The notes: generated by a model from the letters alone, not told the origin. Counted from the first letter of the stretch, positions 40,864 through 50,105 are shown. The stretch: 64,000 nt of DNA from Kaistella sp. 97-N-M2 (GCF_021513235.1 NZ_CP090976.1:310001-374000); one strand, 5' to 3'. Translations and numbers: made by a program.

Positions 40864-42417
40864 TTAATTCTTTCGCTGCAGATCCAGATCTTCAAAATCG
40901 AAACTGAAATCGGTAATGTCGGAGATCGGTTTCATTTTCATGGACTGCGCTTTGCCGTTTTCATCCATATTAAAATTCACGAAAACATCGGCGTCGTAAC
41001 TTCTGTCTGTCCATTTCGCAACCATAACATTGGGCGTGTACGGCAAAAGTTCTCCACTTAAACGCGGCGAATTTTTACAGAAAATCCGGAAAGATTTTCC
41101 GTCTGAAGAAATATTTACCTCGCCAAACCACGGATCTGTGTACGTTCCTACGATTTGTTCTGCTTTAATTTGCGCTTTTTTATCCTTTTTAAACGCATCG
41201 GATTTTGCAAAAATTTCTTTCTTATCTTTTTCGTAATCGGCATTAACTTTCGCCATTCGGTCGCCATAGGTTTTCAGCCAGTCTTTCTGCGGCATTCCCA
41301 GATAAGAATCTTTAACGGTATTAGTGATGGCACTGAAAGCCGCCCCACTCTGCTGATTGGTTAAAACCACGATGCCTAATTTCATATCCGGAATCAACGT
41401 AAACTGCGTCACGGTCCCGATTAAACCACCCGTGTGATACACCTGTTTATGGCCTTTCACATCCGTTAGAAACCAACCGAGACCATAACCGCCGAAATTG
41501 GAATCGTAAGGATTTTTCAAAGCGACCGGCGTTGAAATCTGTAAATTCCATAACTGCTGGACCTGCTTATCTGAAACTAATTTTTTTCCGTCTTTGGTCG
41601 TGAAACCGTTCATCAGAAATTCTGCCCACGTCGTCATATCTTTAATGTTGCTGATAATTCCGCCCGCAGCGTTCGCCGTTTCATTCCAGTCGTGCGGCAC
41701 CGTAACTGCTTTGCCGTCCACGGGCGCGTGCGCATCGATGATGTTCGAAACATTCGCCGCTTTTGCATGCTTATAACTTCCAAAACTCGCGGTCATGCCT
41801 ACGGGTTTTAAAATGCGCTGCTCCACGAAATCCGCCCACTGCAAACCGGACACCCGGTGAACAATTTCGCCCGCGACGATGAACATGATATTATTATAGT
41901 CTAAAGTGGTACGGAAGGGATTTTCCGGCTTTAAAAATCGTACGTTGTGAATGATGTCGTTAACCGTAAGCGGGCCGCCTTCCGGGAAAAACATGAGATC
42001 GCCCTGTCCTAAGCCAAGTCCGGCGCGGTGTGTGAGCAAATCTTTGATGGTAATTTCCTGCGAAACATAGGGATCATACATTTGAAATTCCGGAATGTAT
42101 TTGGAAACTTTGTCGTCGAGATTTAATTTTCCTTCGTCTGCTAACATCGCTAAGGAAGTTGCGGTAAAGCCTTTCGAATTGGAGGCGATTCCGACTAAGG
42201 TACTTTCGTCCATTTTCTGCTTCGTGGTAAGCGAACTTACGCCGAAGCCTTTTGCGTAAACGAGTTTCCCGTCCTTTACAACGCCGACCGAGATGCCGGC
42301 AACATCGAAAGTTTTTAATGTTTTTTGGATGAGTTCATCGAGTTTAGCTTCTTCAACCTGCGCAAAAATCTGCGTAAAGGAAAGAAACAAAAAGAGAAAA
42401 GAGATCTTTATTTTCAT
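40864..42417 (-). CDS. Secreted serine hydrolase (class C β-lactamase fold) with DUF3471
   Basis: 517 residues. Residues 1-20 are a signal peptide (KIKISFLFLFLSFTQIFAQ). The catalytic domain (about 25-375) has SNSK, the S-x-x-K motif, in GIASNSKGFTATSLAML, the YNN tyrosine motif in LDYNNIMFIVAGEIV, and HTGGL in place of KTG. A C-terminal DUF3471 domain (about 415-515) follows. Such proteins are penicillin-binding-like esterases or peptidases; true β-lactamase activity is uncertain. Substrate not predictable. The ATG at 42,417 is used because the in-frame extension to 42,498 would block the signal peptide. Confidence 0.9.
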   Translation of the reverse strand: MKIKISFLFLFLSFTQIFAQVEEAKLDELIQKTLKTFDVAGISVGVVKDGKLVYAKGFGVSSLTTKQKMDESTLVGIASNSKGFTATSLAMLADEGKLNLDDKVSKYIPEFQMYDPYVSQEITIKDLLTHRAGLGLGQGDLMFFPEGGPLTVNDIIHNVRFLKPENPFRTTLDYNNIMFIVAGEIVHRVSGLQWADFVEQRILKPVGMTASFGSYKHAKAANVSNIIDAHAPVDGKAVTVPHDWNETANAAGGIISNIKDMTTWAEFLMNGFTTKDGKKLVSDKQVQQLWNLQISTPVALKNPYDSNFGGYGLGWFLTDVKGHKQVYHTGGLIGTVTQFTLIPDMKLGIVVLTNQQSGAAFSAITNTVKDSYLGMPQKDWLKTYGDRMAKVNADYEKDKKEIFAKSDAFKKDKKAQIKAEQIVGTYTDPWFGEVNISSDGKSFRIFCKNSPRLSGELLPYTPNVMVAKWTDRSYDADVFVNFNMDENGKAQSMKMKPISDITDFSFDFEDLDLQRKN

Positions 42418-42434
42418 TGTAAAAACTGTTTTTT

Positions 42435-42442
42435 CAAAGGTA
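42435..42442 (-). promoter_or_regulatory. TAnnTTTG -7 box of the serine hydrolase gene
   Basis: On the minus strand TACCTTTG ends about 18 bp upstream of the chosen ATG (42,417), which also supports that start. No good -33 box was found. Confidence 0.5.
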
Positions 42443-42552
42443 GAAATTTTTAGAAGAAAAGATTGAAGGCTTTTTATGAAAAGAAACCGCGCTACCATTA
42501 GAAAGAGGAAAAAGAGTATATTCAGTTTGCATCCACCTTAAAACCCCAAAAC

Positions 42553-42903
42553 ATGCTTACCTCCATTGTGCCGAAATTACCCATGCGAAAGAAAGATCGG
42601 ACGCTTCAGTATTATGTAGACCGCTTACAATTCAACCTCCGCAGGGATTACGGCGACTATTTAATCTTGGAAAAAGATGAAATTGAAATTCACTTTTTTC
42701 TTTTTGAAAATCTCAATCCAAACAAAAATTATGGACAGATTTATGTCCGCACCAACGATATTGAGCAGCTGTACAGGAATTTATTGGAGCGAAATGTAGA
42801 AATTCATCCGAACGCACCCTTAGAAACAAAACCCTGGGGACAGAAAGAATTTGCGCTGCTGGATCCTGACCATAATTTGATCACCTTCGGGCAGGCTTTC
42901 TGA
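42553..42903 (+). CDS. VOC-family (glyoxalase/bleomycin-resistance fold) protein
   Basis: 116 residues. The βαβββ pattern of the VOC family is visible: VPKLPMRKKDRTLQYYVDRL, EIEIHFFLFENLNP, GQIYVRTNDIEQLYRNLLER and a closing KEFALLDPDHNLITFGQ, where DPDGN-like residues and the final acid/Gln are usual. It most resembles small bleomycin-binding-protein-like members, but metal ligands are incomplete and the activity is open. It diverges from the serine hydrolase gene and stands alone. Confidence 0.8.
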   Translation: MLTSIVPKLPMRKKDRTLQYYVDRLQFNLRRDYGDYLILEKDEIEIHFFLFENLNPNKNYGQIYVRTNDIEQLYRNLLERNVEIHPNAPLETKPWGQKEFALLDPDHNLITFGQAF

Positions 42904-43008
42904 AAAGTGAAAATCTTCATAAACGATTGGTTTTTTTTGGATAATTCATGTCTATTTATAAAAAGCCCTGTTAAATGTGCTTTTATATGCCGCGAGCACT
43001 AGTTTGCT

Positions 43009-43039
43009 TTTGTTAAAAAGCTGAAAAGTATTATCTTTG
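43009..43039 (+). promoter_or_regulatory. Promoter of the signalling operon
   Basis: TTTG (43,009-43,012) and TATCTTTG (43,032-43,039) match the -33 and -7 boxes with a 19-bp spacer, the best promoter in the window. Start near 43,046, leader about 32 nt. Confidence 0.72.
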
Positions 43040-43077
43040 AGATCTTTTGCTGTTTAACATAACACGAGTTTCTACAA

Positions 43078-44202
43078 ATGATCTTAATAGTCGACGATTC
43101 GCCGGAAAATATTATCTCTCTGAAAAAAGTCCTGGAGAAAAATGATTTTGAGGTCGATACGGCATCTTCCGGGGAAGAAGCTTTAAAAAAAATACTGAAA
43201 AAATCTTACGTTCTCATCATTCTAGATGTACAGATGCCTGAAATGGACGGCTTCGAAGTCGCCGAAGCGATTTCCGGTTACAGCAAAGCAAAAGAAACGG
43301 CCATCATATTTTTATCCGCTGCCAGCGCCAACGTTAATTTGATTACACGCGGCTATTCTTCCGGCGGTTTGGACTATATCAGCAAGCCCGTGGATATGAA
43401 TATTCTGCTCTTGAAAGTAAAAACGTTTTACCGAATTTACGAACAAAGCCGCGCCTTAAACGAGATGCAGACAAAATTGCGGAAGGAAATCGAATTCCGG
43501 AAAGAGGCAGAGTGCAAAAAAGACGAATTCATCAGCATCGCCAGCCATGAACTTAAAACACCCATGACGAGCATTAAAGGATACATTCAGTTGCTGGAGA
43601 GAAGTTTGAACAAAAACGATATTGAAACCGTTCGAACACGCCTGCACAAAGTACAGGATCAGGTGGAAAAACTGAACGTATTGATCGCGGATCTGCTGGA
43701 CATTTCGAAGATTGAAAGTGGAAAAATGAAGCTGAACAGGCAGGAGTTTTCTTTTGACGATCTTGTAGATCATATTATTGAAGTGATGCAGCAGTCGAAT
43801 CCCGACGTGAAAATTTTAAAGAAAGACTATGCCGACGTGAAAATTTTTGGCGACGAAATGCGCATCGAGCAGGTGATCATCAACTTCATCACCAATGCCC
43901 TGAAGTATGCGCCTAACGGCAAAGAAATTCACATCTCGTCGGAAGTAAAAGGGGACGAACTTTATTTTTCGGTTCGGGATTTTGGAATTGGAATGTCACG
44001 GGAACATCAAGAAAAGATTTTTGAAAAATTTTACCGTATCGAAGAAACGTCAGAGCGTTTTCAGGGTCTGGGCATTGGCCTCTACATTTGCCAGGAAATT
44101 ATCGATCGGCACCAAGGGAAAATAGGCACTCACAGTATTCCTGGCAAAGGATCTGAGTTTTATTTTCAAATACCATTACAGCCTGAAAAGGTAGCAAACT
44201 AA
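43078..44202 (+). CDS. Response-regulator/histidine-kinase hybrid (REC-HisKA-HATPase)
   Basis: 374 residues, soluble. An N-terminal receiver domain (1-120) has the acid pair IVDDSPE and phospho-acceptor Asp50 in LIILDVQMPEMDG, and SKPVD with the conserved Lys. A short coiled coil leads to a histidine kinase: H-box FISIASHELKTPMTSI (His157), N-box VIINFITNALKYAPNG, and G-boxes DFGIGMSREHQ and GLGIGLYICQEI. The receiver precedes the kinase, so the kinase may be switched by phosphate from another kinase, such as the large hybrid encoded 4 bp downstream. First gene of a six-gene operon. Confidence 0.93.
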   Translation: MILIVDDSPENIISLKKVLEKNDFEVDTASSGEEALKKILKKSYVLIILDVQMPEMDGFEVAEAISGYSKAKETAIIFLSAASANVNLITRGYSSGGLDYISKPVDMNILLLKVKTFYRIYEQSRALNEMQTKLRKEIEFRKEAECKKDEFISIASHELKTPMTSIKGYIQLLERSLNKNDIETVRTRLHKVQDQVEKLNVLIADLLDISKIESGKMKLNRQEFSFDDLVDHIIEVMQQSNPDVKILKKDYADVKIFGDEMRIEQVIINFITNALKYAPNGKEIHISSEVKGDELYFSVRDFGIGMSREHQEKIFEKFYRIEETSERFQGLGIGLYICQEIIDRHQGKIGTHSIPGKGSEFYFQIPLQPEKVAN

Positions 44203-44206
44203 TATC

Positions 44207-47200
44207 ATGAGTTTTAAAAAAAATCTTCTTTTCGGACTGGGCTTGTCGCTCCTCCTGTTATTCATAAGTTCTTTGGCATCGTATATAAGTATCAACAATC
44301 TGATCAACAATTCGCAGATGGTGCGAAACAGTAATAAAATCATTAAGGATCTAGATAACCTTTTATCCCTCGTAAAAGATGCGGAAACAGGCCAAAGAGG
44401 TTATCTGTTGACCGGGAATCAGGCGTTTTTGGCGCCCTACATCAAAGCGAAAGAAAATATTTCGCACAGCATCGCGGCTTTACAGCCTGCGATTACCGCA
44501 ACGAACGTCCAAAATGACAATTTCGAAAAACTTACTTTCAACATTAAAGCGCGTTTGCATATCCTGGACGAAAATCTCAACTATAAAAAAAGAAATAATG
44601 TTGTATCTGCCGAACAGTTGCTGAAAGGAAAAAAGTACATGGACCAGATTCGGGTAACGGTGGCCAAGATGGAGAACGAAGAAGAAACAATTCTCCTCTC
44701 CCGGACCGAAAGAATGGATAAGTTCGCGGCTTTCACCCCCTTTCTTATTATTTTATCTGCCCTGCTTGCCATTGGGATCACGCTTGTTTTTTTCCGGAAG
44801 GTGTCACAGGATTTTGACGAAAAAAATGTTCTTACCGAAGAACTTGAACAGAAAAATGCTGAAACTGAAAACCGCCTCGTGGCGATAGAAAAAGTGGCAA
44901 AACAAATATCGGCAGGCGATTACAATATTCTGCTCGATCAAAATGCGAAAGAAAGTCTGGGCAGCGTTGCCGAGCCACTTAATCTTATGGCCGAATCGCT
45001 TCAAAATTCCTTTAATTTACTCGAAGAAAAAGAATGGCTAAGTTCCTCTATCGCAGAGCTTAATGATCAGACGTTGGGCGAAAAAACAATGGAAGCTTTA
45101 GCCACAGATCTTTTGGAAATTCTTACCTCCATCACCGGAAGCCGTATTGCTGCAGTTTATCTGCAGGGCGAAGATAATCAGCTCCATCTGCAGGGAACTT
45201 ACGCCGCAGAAAGAGACGTACCGAAAATCCTCAAAATTGGCGAAGGAATAACCGGCGAATCATTTAAATTGGGCAAAGAAATCCTCGTTAAAGAGATCGG
45301 CGGCAGTGAGTCTACGATCACGTACGCGACAGGAAAAACAAAACCAAAAAATATTTTAGCCCTTCCCATTACCAGAAATGGCTCTGCAATGGGTGTTATC
45401 GAATTGGGCTCCACTCAGGATTTCTCGGAACGGCAATTTAAATTTCTCCGCGCGGTCGCTGGCAATATCGGCTTGGCTTTCTTTTCAGTTCAAAATCGTC
45501 TGAAACTGCAGGAACTTCTGGAAGAAACCCAATCGCAATCTGAGGAATTACAAACTCAACATTCAGAATTAGAAAACATCAATGCTGAACTGGAGGCGCA
45601 ATCCCAGAAATTACTCGCATCCGAAGAAGAACTGCGCGTTCAGCAGGAAGAACTGCTTCAAAGCAATCAGGAATTGGAGGAACGAACCGGCTTACTGGAA
45701 GAAAAAAATCTACTTATTGAGGAACGCAACATCAGCATTCAACAAAAATCAATGGAGCTGGAGCAAAGCACCAAATATAAATCTGAATTTCTCGCCAACA
45801 TGTCGCACGAGTTGCGCACGCCGCTGAATTCGATTTTACTGCTTTCCAAATTAATGACGGAAAGCGAAGATCTGGACGAACAGTATGTTGAATATGGCGA
45901 AGTGATGCAAAGTTCCGGTCAGGGCTTACTCACACTCATCGATGAAATTTTGGATCTGTCGAAAATTGAATCGGGGAAAATGACCCTCGAAATCGAGGAA
46001 GTGCCTTTAGAAAACATTACCTCCGATATGAGAATGATGTTTAACCCAATGGCAAAAGATAAAAATCTCAATTTAAATATTGAAATTGAACCCGAAACGA
46101 CCACGATTTTAAATACGGATAAACTTCGTCTGGAGCAGGTTTTGAAAAATCTTCTGTCCAACGCCATCAAATTTACCTCACAGGGCAGCATAACGCTCAA
46201 CGTTTCGAACGATGAGGATAAAGCAAATGTAATTTTTAAAGTATCCGACACCGGAATCGGCATTGCAAAAGAAAAACTGCAGATGGTTTTTGAAGCCTTC
46301 CAGCAAGCAGATGGTTCCACGCAGCGAAAGTACGGCGGTACCGGTCTTGGTCTTTCGATCAGTCGTGAGCTCACACGATTGCTCGGTGGTCACATCGGTT
46401 TGGAAAGTACCGAGGGAGTTGGAAGTGAATTTACACTTACCATTCCGGTTACGTATACAAAACCTGCCGAAGAGCAGTCTGTATCAAAAGCGGAAGATAA
46501 ACCGGTTTATCATCAAGAAGAAGAAAACACGCCCGTGAGATTCATCTCAGATCACATTCCGCAGGCTGTGGAAGACGACCGTGATAATATTCTTGAAGGC
46601 GACAAGATCATACTCATTATTGAAGACGATACGCCTTTCGCAAAGATTCTTCTCAATTATGCCCGAACCAAAAATTACAAAGTCATTGTTGCGGTGCGTG
46701 GCGATGCGGGAATCGAAATGGCTCAACTTTATAAACCCGTCGCAATTCTACTGGATATTCAGCTGCCAATTATGGACGGTTGGCAGGTAATGGAGGCTTT
46801 GAAATCCAATCCTGAAACTAAACCAATCCCGGTTCACATCATGTCCTCCATGAAATTTAAACAGGAAAGTTTATTACGCGGCGCCGTAGATTTCATCAAT
46901 AAACCCTTTGCGCTCGAGCAGATGCAGGAAGTTTTTAAAAAACTGGAAAGAGCCCTGGACCGCTCGCCGAAAAAAGTTTTGATTGTTGAGGAAAACGAGC
47001 AGCACGCGAAAGCGTTGGGATATTTTTTAGGCGCCAATAACATTAACACCGACATCGTAAATAATGTGGCCGAAAGCATCGACGCACTGCAGAAGAACGA
47101 GATCGACTGCGTAATTCTCGACATGGGAATGCCCGGCAAAAATGCGTATGAAACCTTAGAAACCATCAAACAGAAAAAAGGACTGGAGCATTTGCCCATT

Positions 47201-47785
47201 ATTGTTTTTACGGGTAAAAGCCTTTCGCAGGGCGAAGAAAACCGCATTAAGAAATATGCCGACTCCATCGTAGTGAAAACTGCTTTTTCTTACCAACGCA
47301 TTTTAGATGAGGCCGGCCTGTTCCTGCATCTGGTGGAAGAAAAAAATAAGAAAAAACTGGAAAATCCCGGCGGCTTTCAGCATTTAGGCGAGTTACGGAA
47401 CATTTTAAAAGATAAAACCGTGCTCATCGCAGATGATGATGTTCGGAACATTTTCTCTTTAACCAAAGCTTTGGAAATCCAGGGCATGAAAGTTATTCCG
47501 GCCATGGATGGAAAGGAAGCTTTAAAAATATTGAATGACGATCCCACCATTGATATTGTTTTGATGGATATGATGATGCCCGAAATGGACGGCTACGAAA
47601 CCATCCGCGAGATTAGAACGTCGCAGCGCTTTAAAAATATTCCGGTGTTGGCCGTTACCTCTAAAGCCATGATGGGCGACCGCGAAAAATGTATTGCCGT
47701 AGGCGCCTCCGATTATATCTCGAAACCCGTGGATATTGATCAAATGGTCTCCTTATTACGAGTCTGGTTGTACGACAAAATATAA
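44207..47785 (+). CDS. Membrane hybrid histidine kinase CHASE3-HAMP-GAF-HK-REC-REC-REC
   Basis: 1,192 residues. Membrane helices at about 8-30 and 176-196 bracket a CHASE3-type sensor (TGQRGYLLTGNQAFLAPY is diagnostic). A HAMP-like linker (about 198-270) and GAF domain (about 295-425) follow, then a long Glu/Gln-rich coiled coil (about 430-525), kinase core with His534 in ANMSHELRTPL, N-box NLLSNAIKFT, G-boxes DTGIGIAKEK and GGTGLGLSISR, and three receivers with acceptors Asp850, Asp972 and Asp1121. The second receiver has LIVEENEQ instead of a DD pair and KTAF in place of KP, so it may be weakened. Stop is followed by a free receiver gene after 11 bp. Confidence 0.94.
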   Translation: MSFKKNLLFGLGLSLLLLFISSLASYISINNLINNSQMVRNSNKIIKDLDNLLSLVKDAETGQRGYLLTGNQAFLAPYIKAKENISHSIAALQPAITATNVQNDNFEKLTFNIKARLHILDENLNYKKRNNVVSAEQLLKGKKYMDQIRVTVAKMENEEETILLSRTERMDKFAAFTPFLIILSALLAIGITLVFFRKVSQDFDEKNVLTEELEQKNAETENRLVAIEKVAKQISAGDYNILLDQNAKESLGSVAEPLNLMAESLQNSFNLLEEKEWLSSSIAELNDQTLGEKTMEALATDLLEILTSITGSRIAAVYLQGEDNQLHLQGTYAAERDVPKILKIGEGITGESFKLGKEILVKEIGGSESTITYATGKTKPKNILALPITRNGSAMGVIELGSTQDFSERQFKFLRAVAGNIGLAFFSVQNRLKLQELLEETQSQSEELQTQHSELENINAELEAQSQKLLASEEELRVQQEELLQSNQELEERTGLLEEKNLLIEERNISIQQKSMELEQSTKYKSEFLANMSHELRTPLNSILLLSKLMTESEDLDEQYVEYGEVMQSSGQGLLTLIDEILDLSKIESGKMTLEIEEVPLENITSDMRMMFNPMAKDKNLNLNIEIEPETTTILNTDKLRLEQVLKNLLSNAIKFTSQGSITLNVSNDEDKANVIFKVSDTGIGIAKEKLQMVFEAFQQADGSTQRKYGGTGLGLSISRELTRLLGGHIGLESTEGVGSEFTLTIPVTYTKPAEEQSVSKAEDKPVYHQEEENTPVRFISDHIPQAVEDDRDNILEGDKIILIIEDDTPFAKILLNYARTKNYKVIVAVRGDAGIEMAQLYKPVAILLDIQLPIMDGWQVMEALKSNPETKPIPVHIMSSMKFKQESLLRGAVDFINKPFALEQMQEVFKKLERALDRSPKKVLIVEENEQHAKALGYFLGANNINTDIVNNVAESIDALQKNEIDCVILDMGMPGKNAYETLETIKQKKGLEHLPIIVFTGKSLSQGEENRIKKYADSIVVKTAFSYQRILDEAGLFLHLVEEKNKKKLENPGGFQHLGELRNILKDKTVLIADDDVRNIFSLTKALEIQGMKVIPAMDGKEALKILNDDPTIDIVLMDMMMPEMDGYETIREIRTSQRFKNIPVLAVTSKAMMGDREKCIAVGASDYISKPVDIDQMVSLLRVWLYDKI

Positions 47786-47796
47786 ATGTTGTGTTT

Positions 47797-48171
47797 ATGA
47801 AAAATCAAAAAGAGCTCCTCATCATCGACGATGACAGTCGGAATATATTTGCCTTAAGTGCTGTTTTGAAAGCCAAAAAATACCAGTGTATTTCTGCGCT
47901 GAACGCCAGCGAAGGCCTAAAGTTACTCTCCAGCAACAAAAATATCGGCGTCGTGTTGATGGATATGATGATGCCTGAAATGGATGGTTACGAAGCCATG
48001 GCAAAAATTAAAAGTACCGATGCCCTCAAAAACATTCCCATCATCGCCATTACCGCGCAAGCCATGGCAGGCGACCGCGAAAAATGCCTTGCCGCAGGTG
48101 CAGACGGCTATATTTCGAAACCGGTAAATGTGGACGAACTGATGAAACTGCTTAATCAATTAATAGACTAA
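47797..48171 (+). CDS. Single-domain response regulator
   Basis: 124 residues, receiver domain only. Acid pair IIDDDSRN, phospho-acceptor Asp56 in VVLMDMMMPEMDGYEAM and SKPVN with the Lys. It strongly resembles the third receiver of the preceding hybrid kinase: both share VLMDMMMPEMDGYE, MxGDREKCxAxGAxxYISKPV. No output domain, so it would act by phosphotransfer or protein binding. A GTG at 47,791 could give two more residues; ATG 47,797 is chosen. The next gene starts 2 bp after the stop. Confidence 0.92.
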   Translation: MKNQKELLIIDDDSRNIFALSAVLKAKKYQCISALNASEGLKLLSSNKNIGVVLMDMMMPEMDGYEAMAKIKSTDALKNIPIIAITAQAMAGDREKCLAAGADGYISKPVNVDELMKLLNQLID

Positions 48172-48173
48172 CC

Positions 48174-48995
48174 TTGAATTCCACCGAAAACAGCGATCAA
48201 TACGTTGAAACCGTACTTGCAGACGTACTCGAAATTTACGGGTACGATTTTACGGGATATTCCCGCGCTTCCCTGAAACGCAGAATTATTCGGCTTTACG
48301 AGTTGGATGGTTTCGTAAGTTTTGCAGAGTTCCGGTACAAAATCAGAACCGAGTCGGGTTATTTCAAACGCTTTATGGAGCAGGTTACCATTAATGTGAC
48401 CGAAATGTTCCGCGATCCGGAGTTTTATAAAGTACTTCGGGAAGAAATACTTCCCCGGCTCGGAACTTATCCCTTCATCAGAATTTGGATTGCCGGCTGC
48501 AGCACGGGCGAAGAGGCTTATTCTGTCGCTATATTTCTGAAAGAGCTCAATTTGCTGCACAAATCCATCATTTATGCAACCGACATTAATGCGGCGGTTT
48601 TGGAAACTGCAGCGCAGGGCATGATTCCTATGAGCAAAATACAACTTTATACGGAAAATTACATGGCGGCGGGCGGTACCGAACAGTTTTCAGATTATTA
48701 TTCTGCCAATTATTCCCTCGGAAAACTGAAAGACGAATTGAAAAAAAACATCATTTTTTCAACGCACAATCTGGTGTCCGATCATTCTTTTAATGAATTT
48801 CAGCTCATCCTTTGCCGAAATGTTCTTATTTATTTCGACCGGCCTTTGCAGGCAAAAGTGTTCGAACTCTTTCACAGCAGTTTAGAAAATTTCGGATATT
48901 TGGCTTTAGGCACGAAAGAAACCCTGGACTTCTCCCCCGTTTCCAAAAAATTTGAAAGACAGCCCAAAGGTAAAATCTGGCGAAAAAACGATTAA
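48174..48995 (+). CDS. CheR-type protein-glutamate methyltransferase
   Basis: 273 residues. The N-terminal helical domain has YDFTGYSRASLKRRIIR, the CheR signature; the SAM-binding domain has IRIWIAGCSTGEEAYSVAIF, IYATDINAAVLETA and LILCRNVLIYFDRPLQAKV, all diagnostic of CheR. CheR adds methyl groups from S-adenosylmethionine to glutamates of chemoreceptors, but no receptor is encoded here. The start is TTG at 48,174, 2 bp after the preceding stop; the protein from there has the normal CheR N-terminus and length. Its stop abuts the CheB start exactly. Confidence 0.93.
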   Translation: MNSTENSDQYVETVLADVLEIYGYDFTGYSRASLKRRIIRLYELDGFVSFAEFRYKIRTESGYFKRFMEQVTINVTEMFRDPEFYKVLREEILPRLGTYPFIRIWIAGCSTGEEAYSVAIFLKELNLLHKSIIYATDINAAVLETAAQGMIPMSKIQLYTENYMAAGGTEQFSDYYSANYSLGKLKDELKKNIIFSTHNLVSDHSFNEFQLILCRNVLIYFDRPLQAKVFELFHSSLENFGYLALGTKETLDFSPVSKKFERQPKGKIWRKND

Positions 48996-49562
48996 ATGAA
49001 AGATTGCAAAGCATTAATTATCGGCGGATCAGCTGGAAGTCTGGAAGTACTCTTGAAAGTGCTGCCCGATCTTAAGGTGGATTTAAATTTTCCGGTTATT
49101 GTGGTGATGCACCGAAAAGCCGGGAACGAAAATCTTTTAACCGACCTTTTCCGAGCACGTACCAAATTAAAGGTAAAAGAGATCGAAGAAAAACTGAAAC
49201 TGGAACCCTCTGTAATTTATATTGCGCCACCGGACTATCATCTGCTCCTCGAGAAAAACAAAAGTTTTTCTTTGGATGCCTCCGAGAAAGTCAATTTTTC
49301 CCGACCTTCCATTGATGTCACTTTCGAAAGTGCTGCCGAAATTTATACCACAACCCTTGTTTGTCTGCTTTTATCCGGGGCCAATAGCGACGGAACTTTG
49401 GGTCTGCAGAAAGTACACAAAAAGGGAGGTCTTACCCTCGTTCAGGATCCTCTTTCAGCGGTCGTCCCTTTTATGCCGAAACATGCTCTGGACAATGCAG
49501 AAATTGACGAAGTCCTGGATCCTGAGGCAATGGCAAATTACATAAACAAATTATCATCATGA
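48996..49562 (+). CDS. CheB-type methylesterase domain without receiver
   Basis: 188 residues, the catalytic domain of CheB alone. The triad is visible as Ser12 (IIGGSAGSLEVL), His39 (VVMHRKAG) and Asp132 (SGANSDGTLGL), with spacing like that of chemotaxis CheB (27 and 93 residues apart). Standard CheB has an N-terminal receiver that controls activity; here it is missing, and two stand-alone receivers are encoded on either side. It hydrolyses methyl-glutamate esters or deamidates glutamines. Overlaps the next gene by 4 bp (ATGA). Confidence 0.93.
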   Translation: MKDCKALIIGGSAGSLEVLLKVLPDLKVDLNFPVIVVMHRKAGNENLLTDLFRARTKLKVKEIEEKLKLEPSVIYIAPPDYHLLLEKNKSFSLDASEKVNFSRPSIDVTFESAAEIYTTTLVCLLLSGANSDGTLGLQKVHKKGGLTLVQDPLSAVVPFMPKHALDNAEIDEVLDPEAMANYINKLSS

Positions 49563-49948
49563 CCACTAACAATATCACTTCAAAACCGAGAAAAAAAATA
49601 CTCATCTTCGACGATAACCTTGAAATTTTGCAACTGTGCACGGAAATCCTGGAGGATCTTGGCTGCGAAGTAAAAACCTCGCCCACCACCACAGGCACTG
49701 AATTGCAGGTTACGGAATTTCTACCCGATCTAATTTTTATGGATAACTGGTTGCCGGATATCAGTGGCATTGAAGCCACTCGCCTGATAAAAGCAAACGC
49801 CGACTTAAAACATATTCCCGTCGTCTATTTTTCTGCCAACAGCAATATCAGTCAGTTGGCCGACGAGGCCGGCGCCGACGATTTTATCGCAAAACCTTTC
49901 GATATTGATGTATTCGAAGAGATGGTACAAAAATATGTCGGAAATTAA
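49559..49948 (+). CDS. Single-domain response regulator, last gene of the signalling operon
   Basis: 129 residues, receiver only. Acid pair IFDDNLE, phospho-acceptor Asp62 in LIFMDNWLPDISGIEA, and AKPFD with the conserved Lys. It differs clearly from the receiver gene upstream of CheR and is less like the kinase's own receivers. Its 4-bp overlap with cheB suggests coupled translation, so it may serve as the missing CheB receiver. No terminator is obvious after it. Confidence 0.92.
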   Translation: MTTNNITSKPRKKILIFDDNLEILQLCTEILEDLGCEVKTSPTTTGTELQVTEFLPDLIFMDNWLPDISGIEATRLIKANADLKHIPVVYFSANSNISQLADEAGADDFIAKPFDIDVFEEMVQKYVGN

Positions 49949-50079
49949 TTTTTTTTGAATTTCTCAATTGGCGGTATTGAATTAAATTCACCGGAGAAAA
50001 AAAGTGGTCGAAATACCGCATTCGCGGCTTTTTACATTTTTTAACCGTTGTTCTGTAGGCGAAATTTAAGCGAAAATCC

Positions 50080-50087
50080 TAACTTTG
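50080..50087 (+). promoter_or_regulatory. TAnnTTTG -7 box before the UMP synthase gene
   Basis: TAACTTTG matches the consensus and ends 18 bp before the ATG at 50,106. A -33 box at the right distance is unclear. Confidence 0.5.
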
Positions 50088-50105
50088 TTTTAAAGTAAAA
50101 AGTAA

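Noticed and set aside
40864-42417. Calling the serine hydrolase a β-lactamase resistance gene
   Set aside because: It has a DUF3471 tail and HTG instead of KTG, features of general penicillin-binding-like hydrolases; resistance cannot be claimed.
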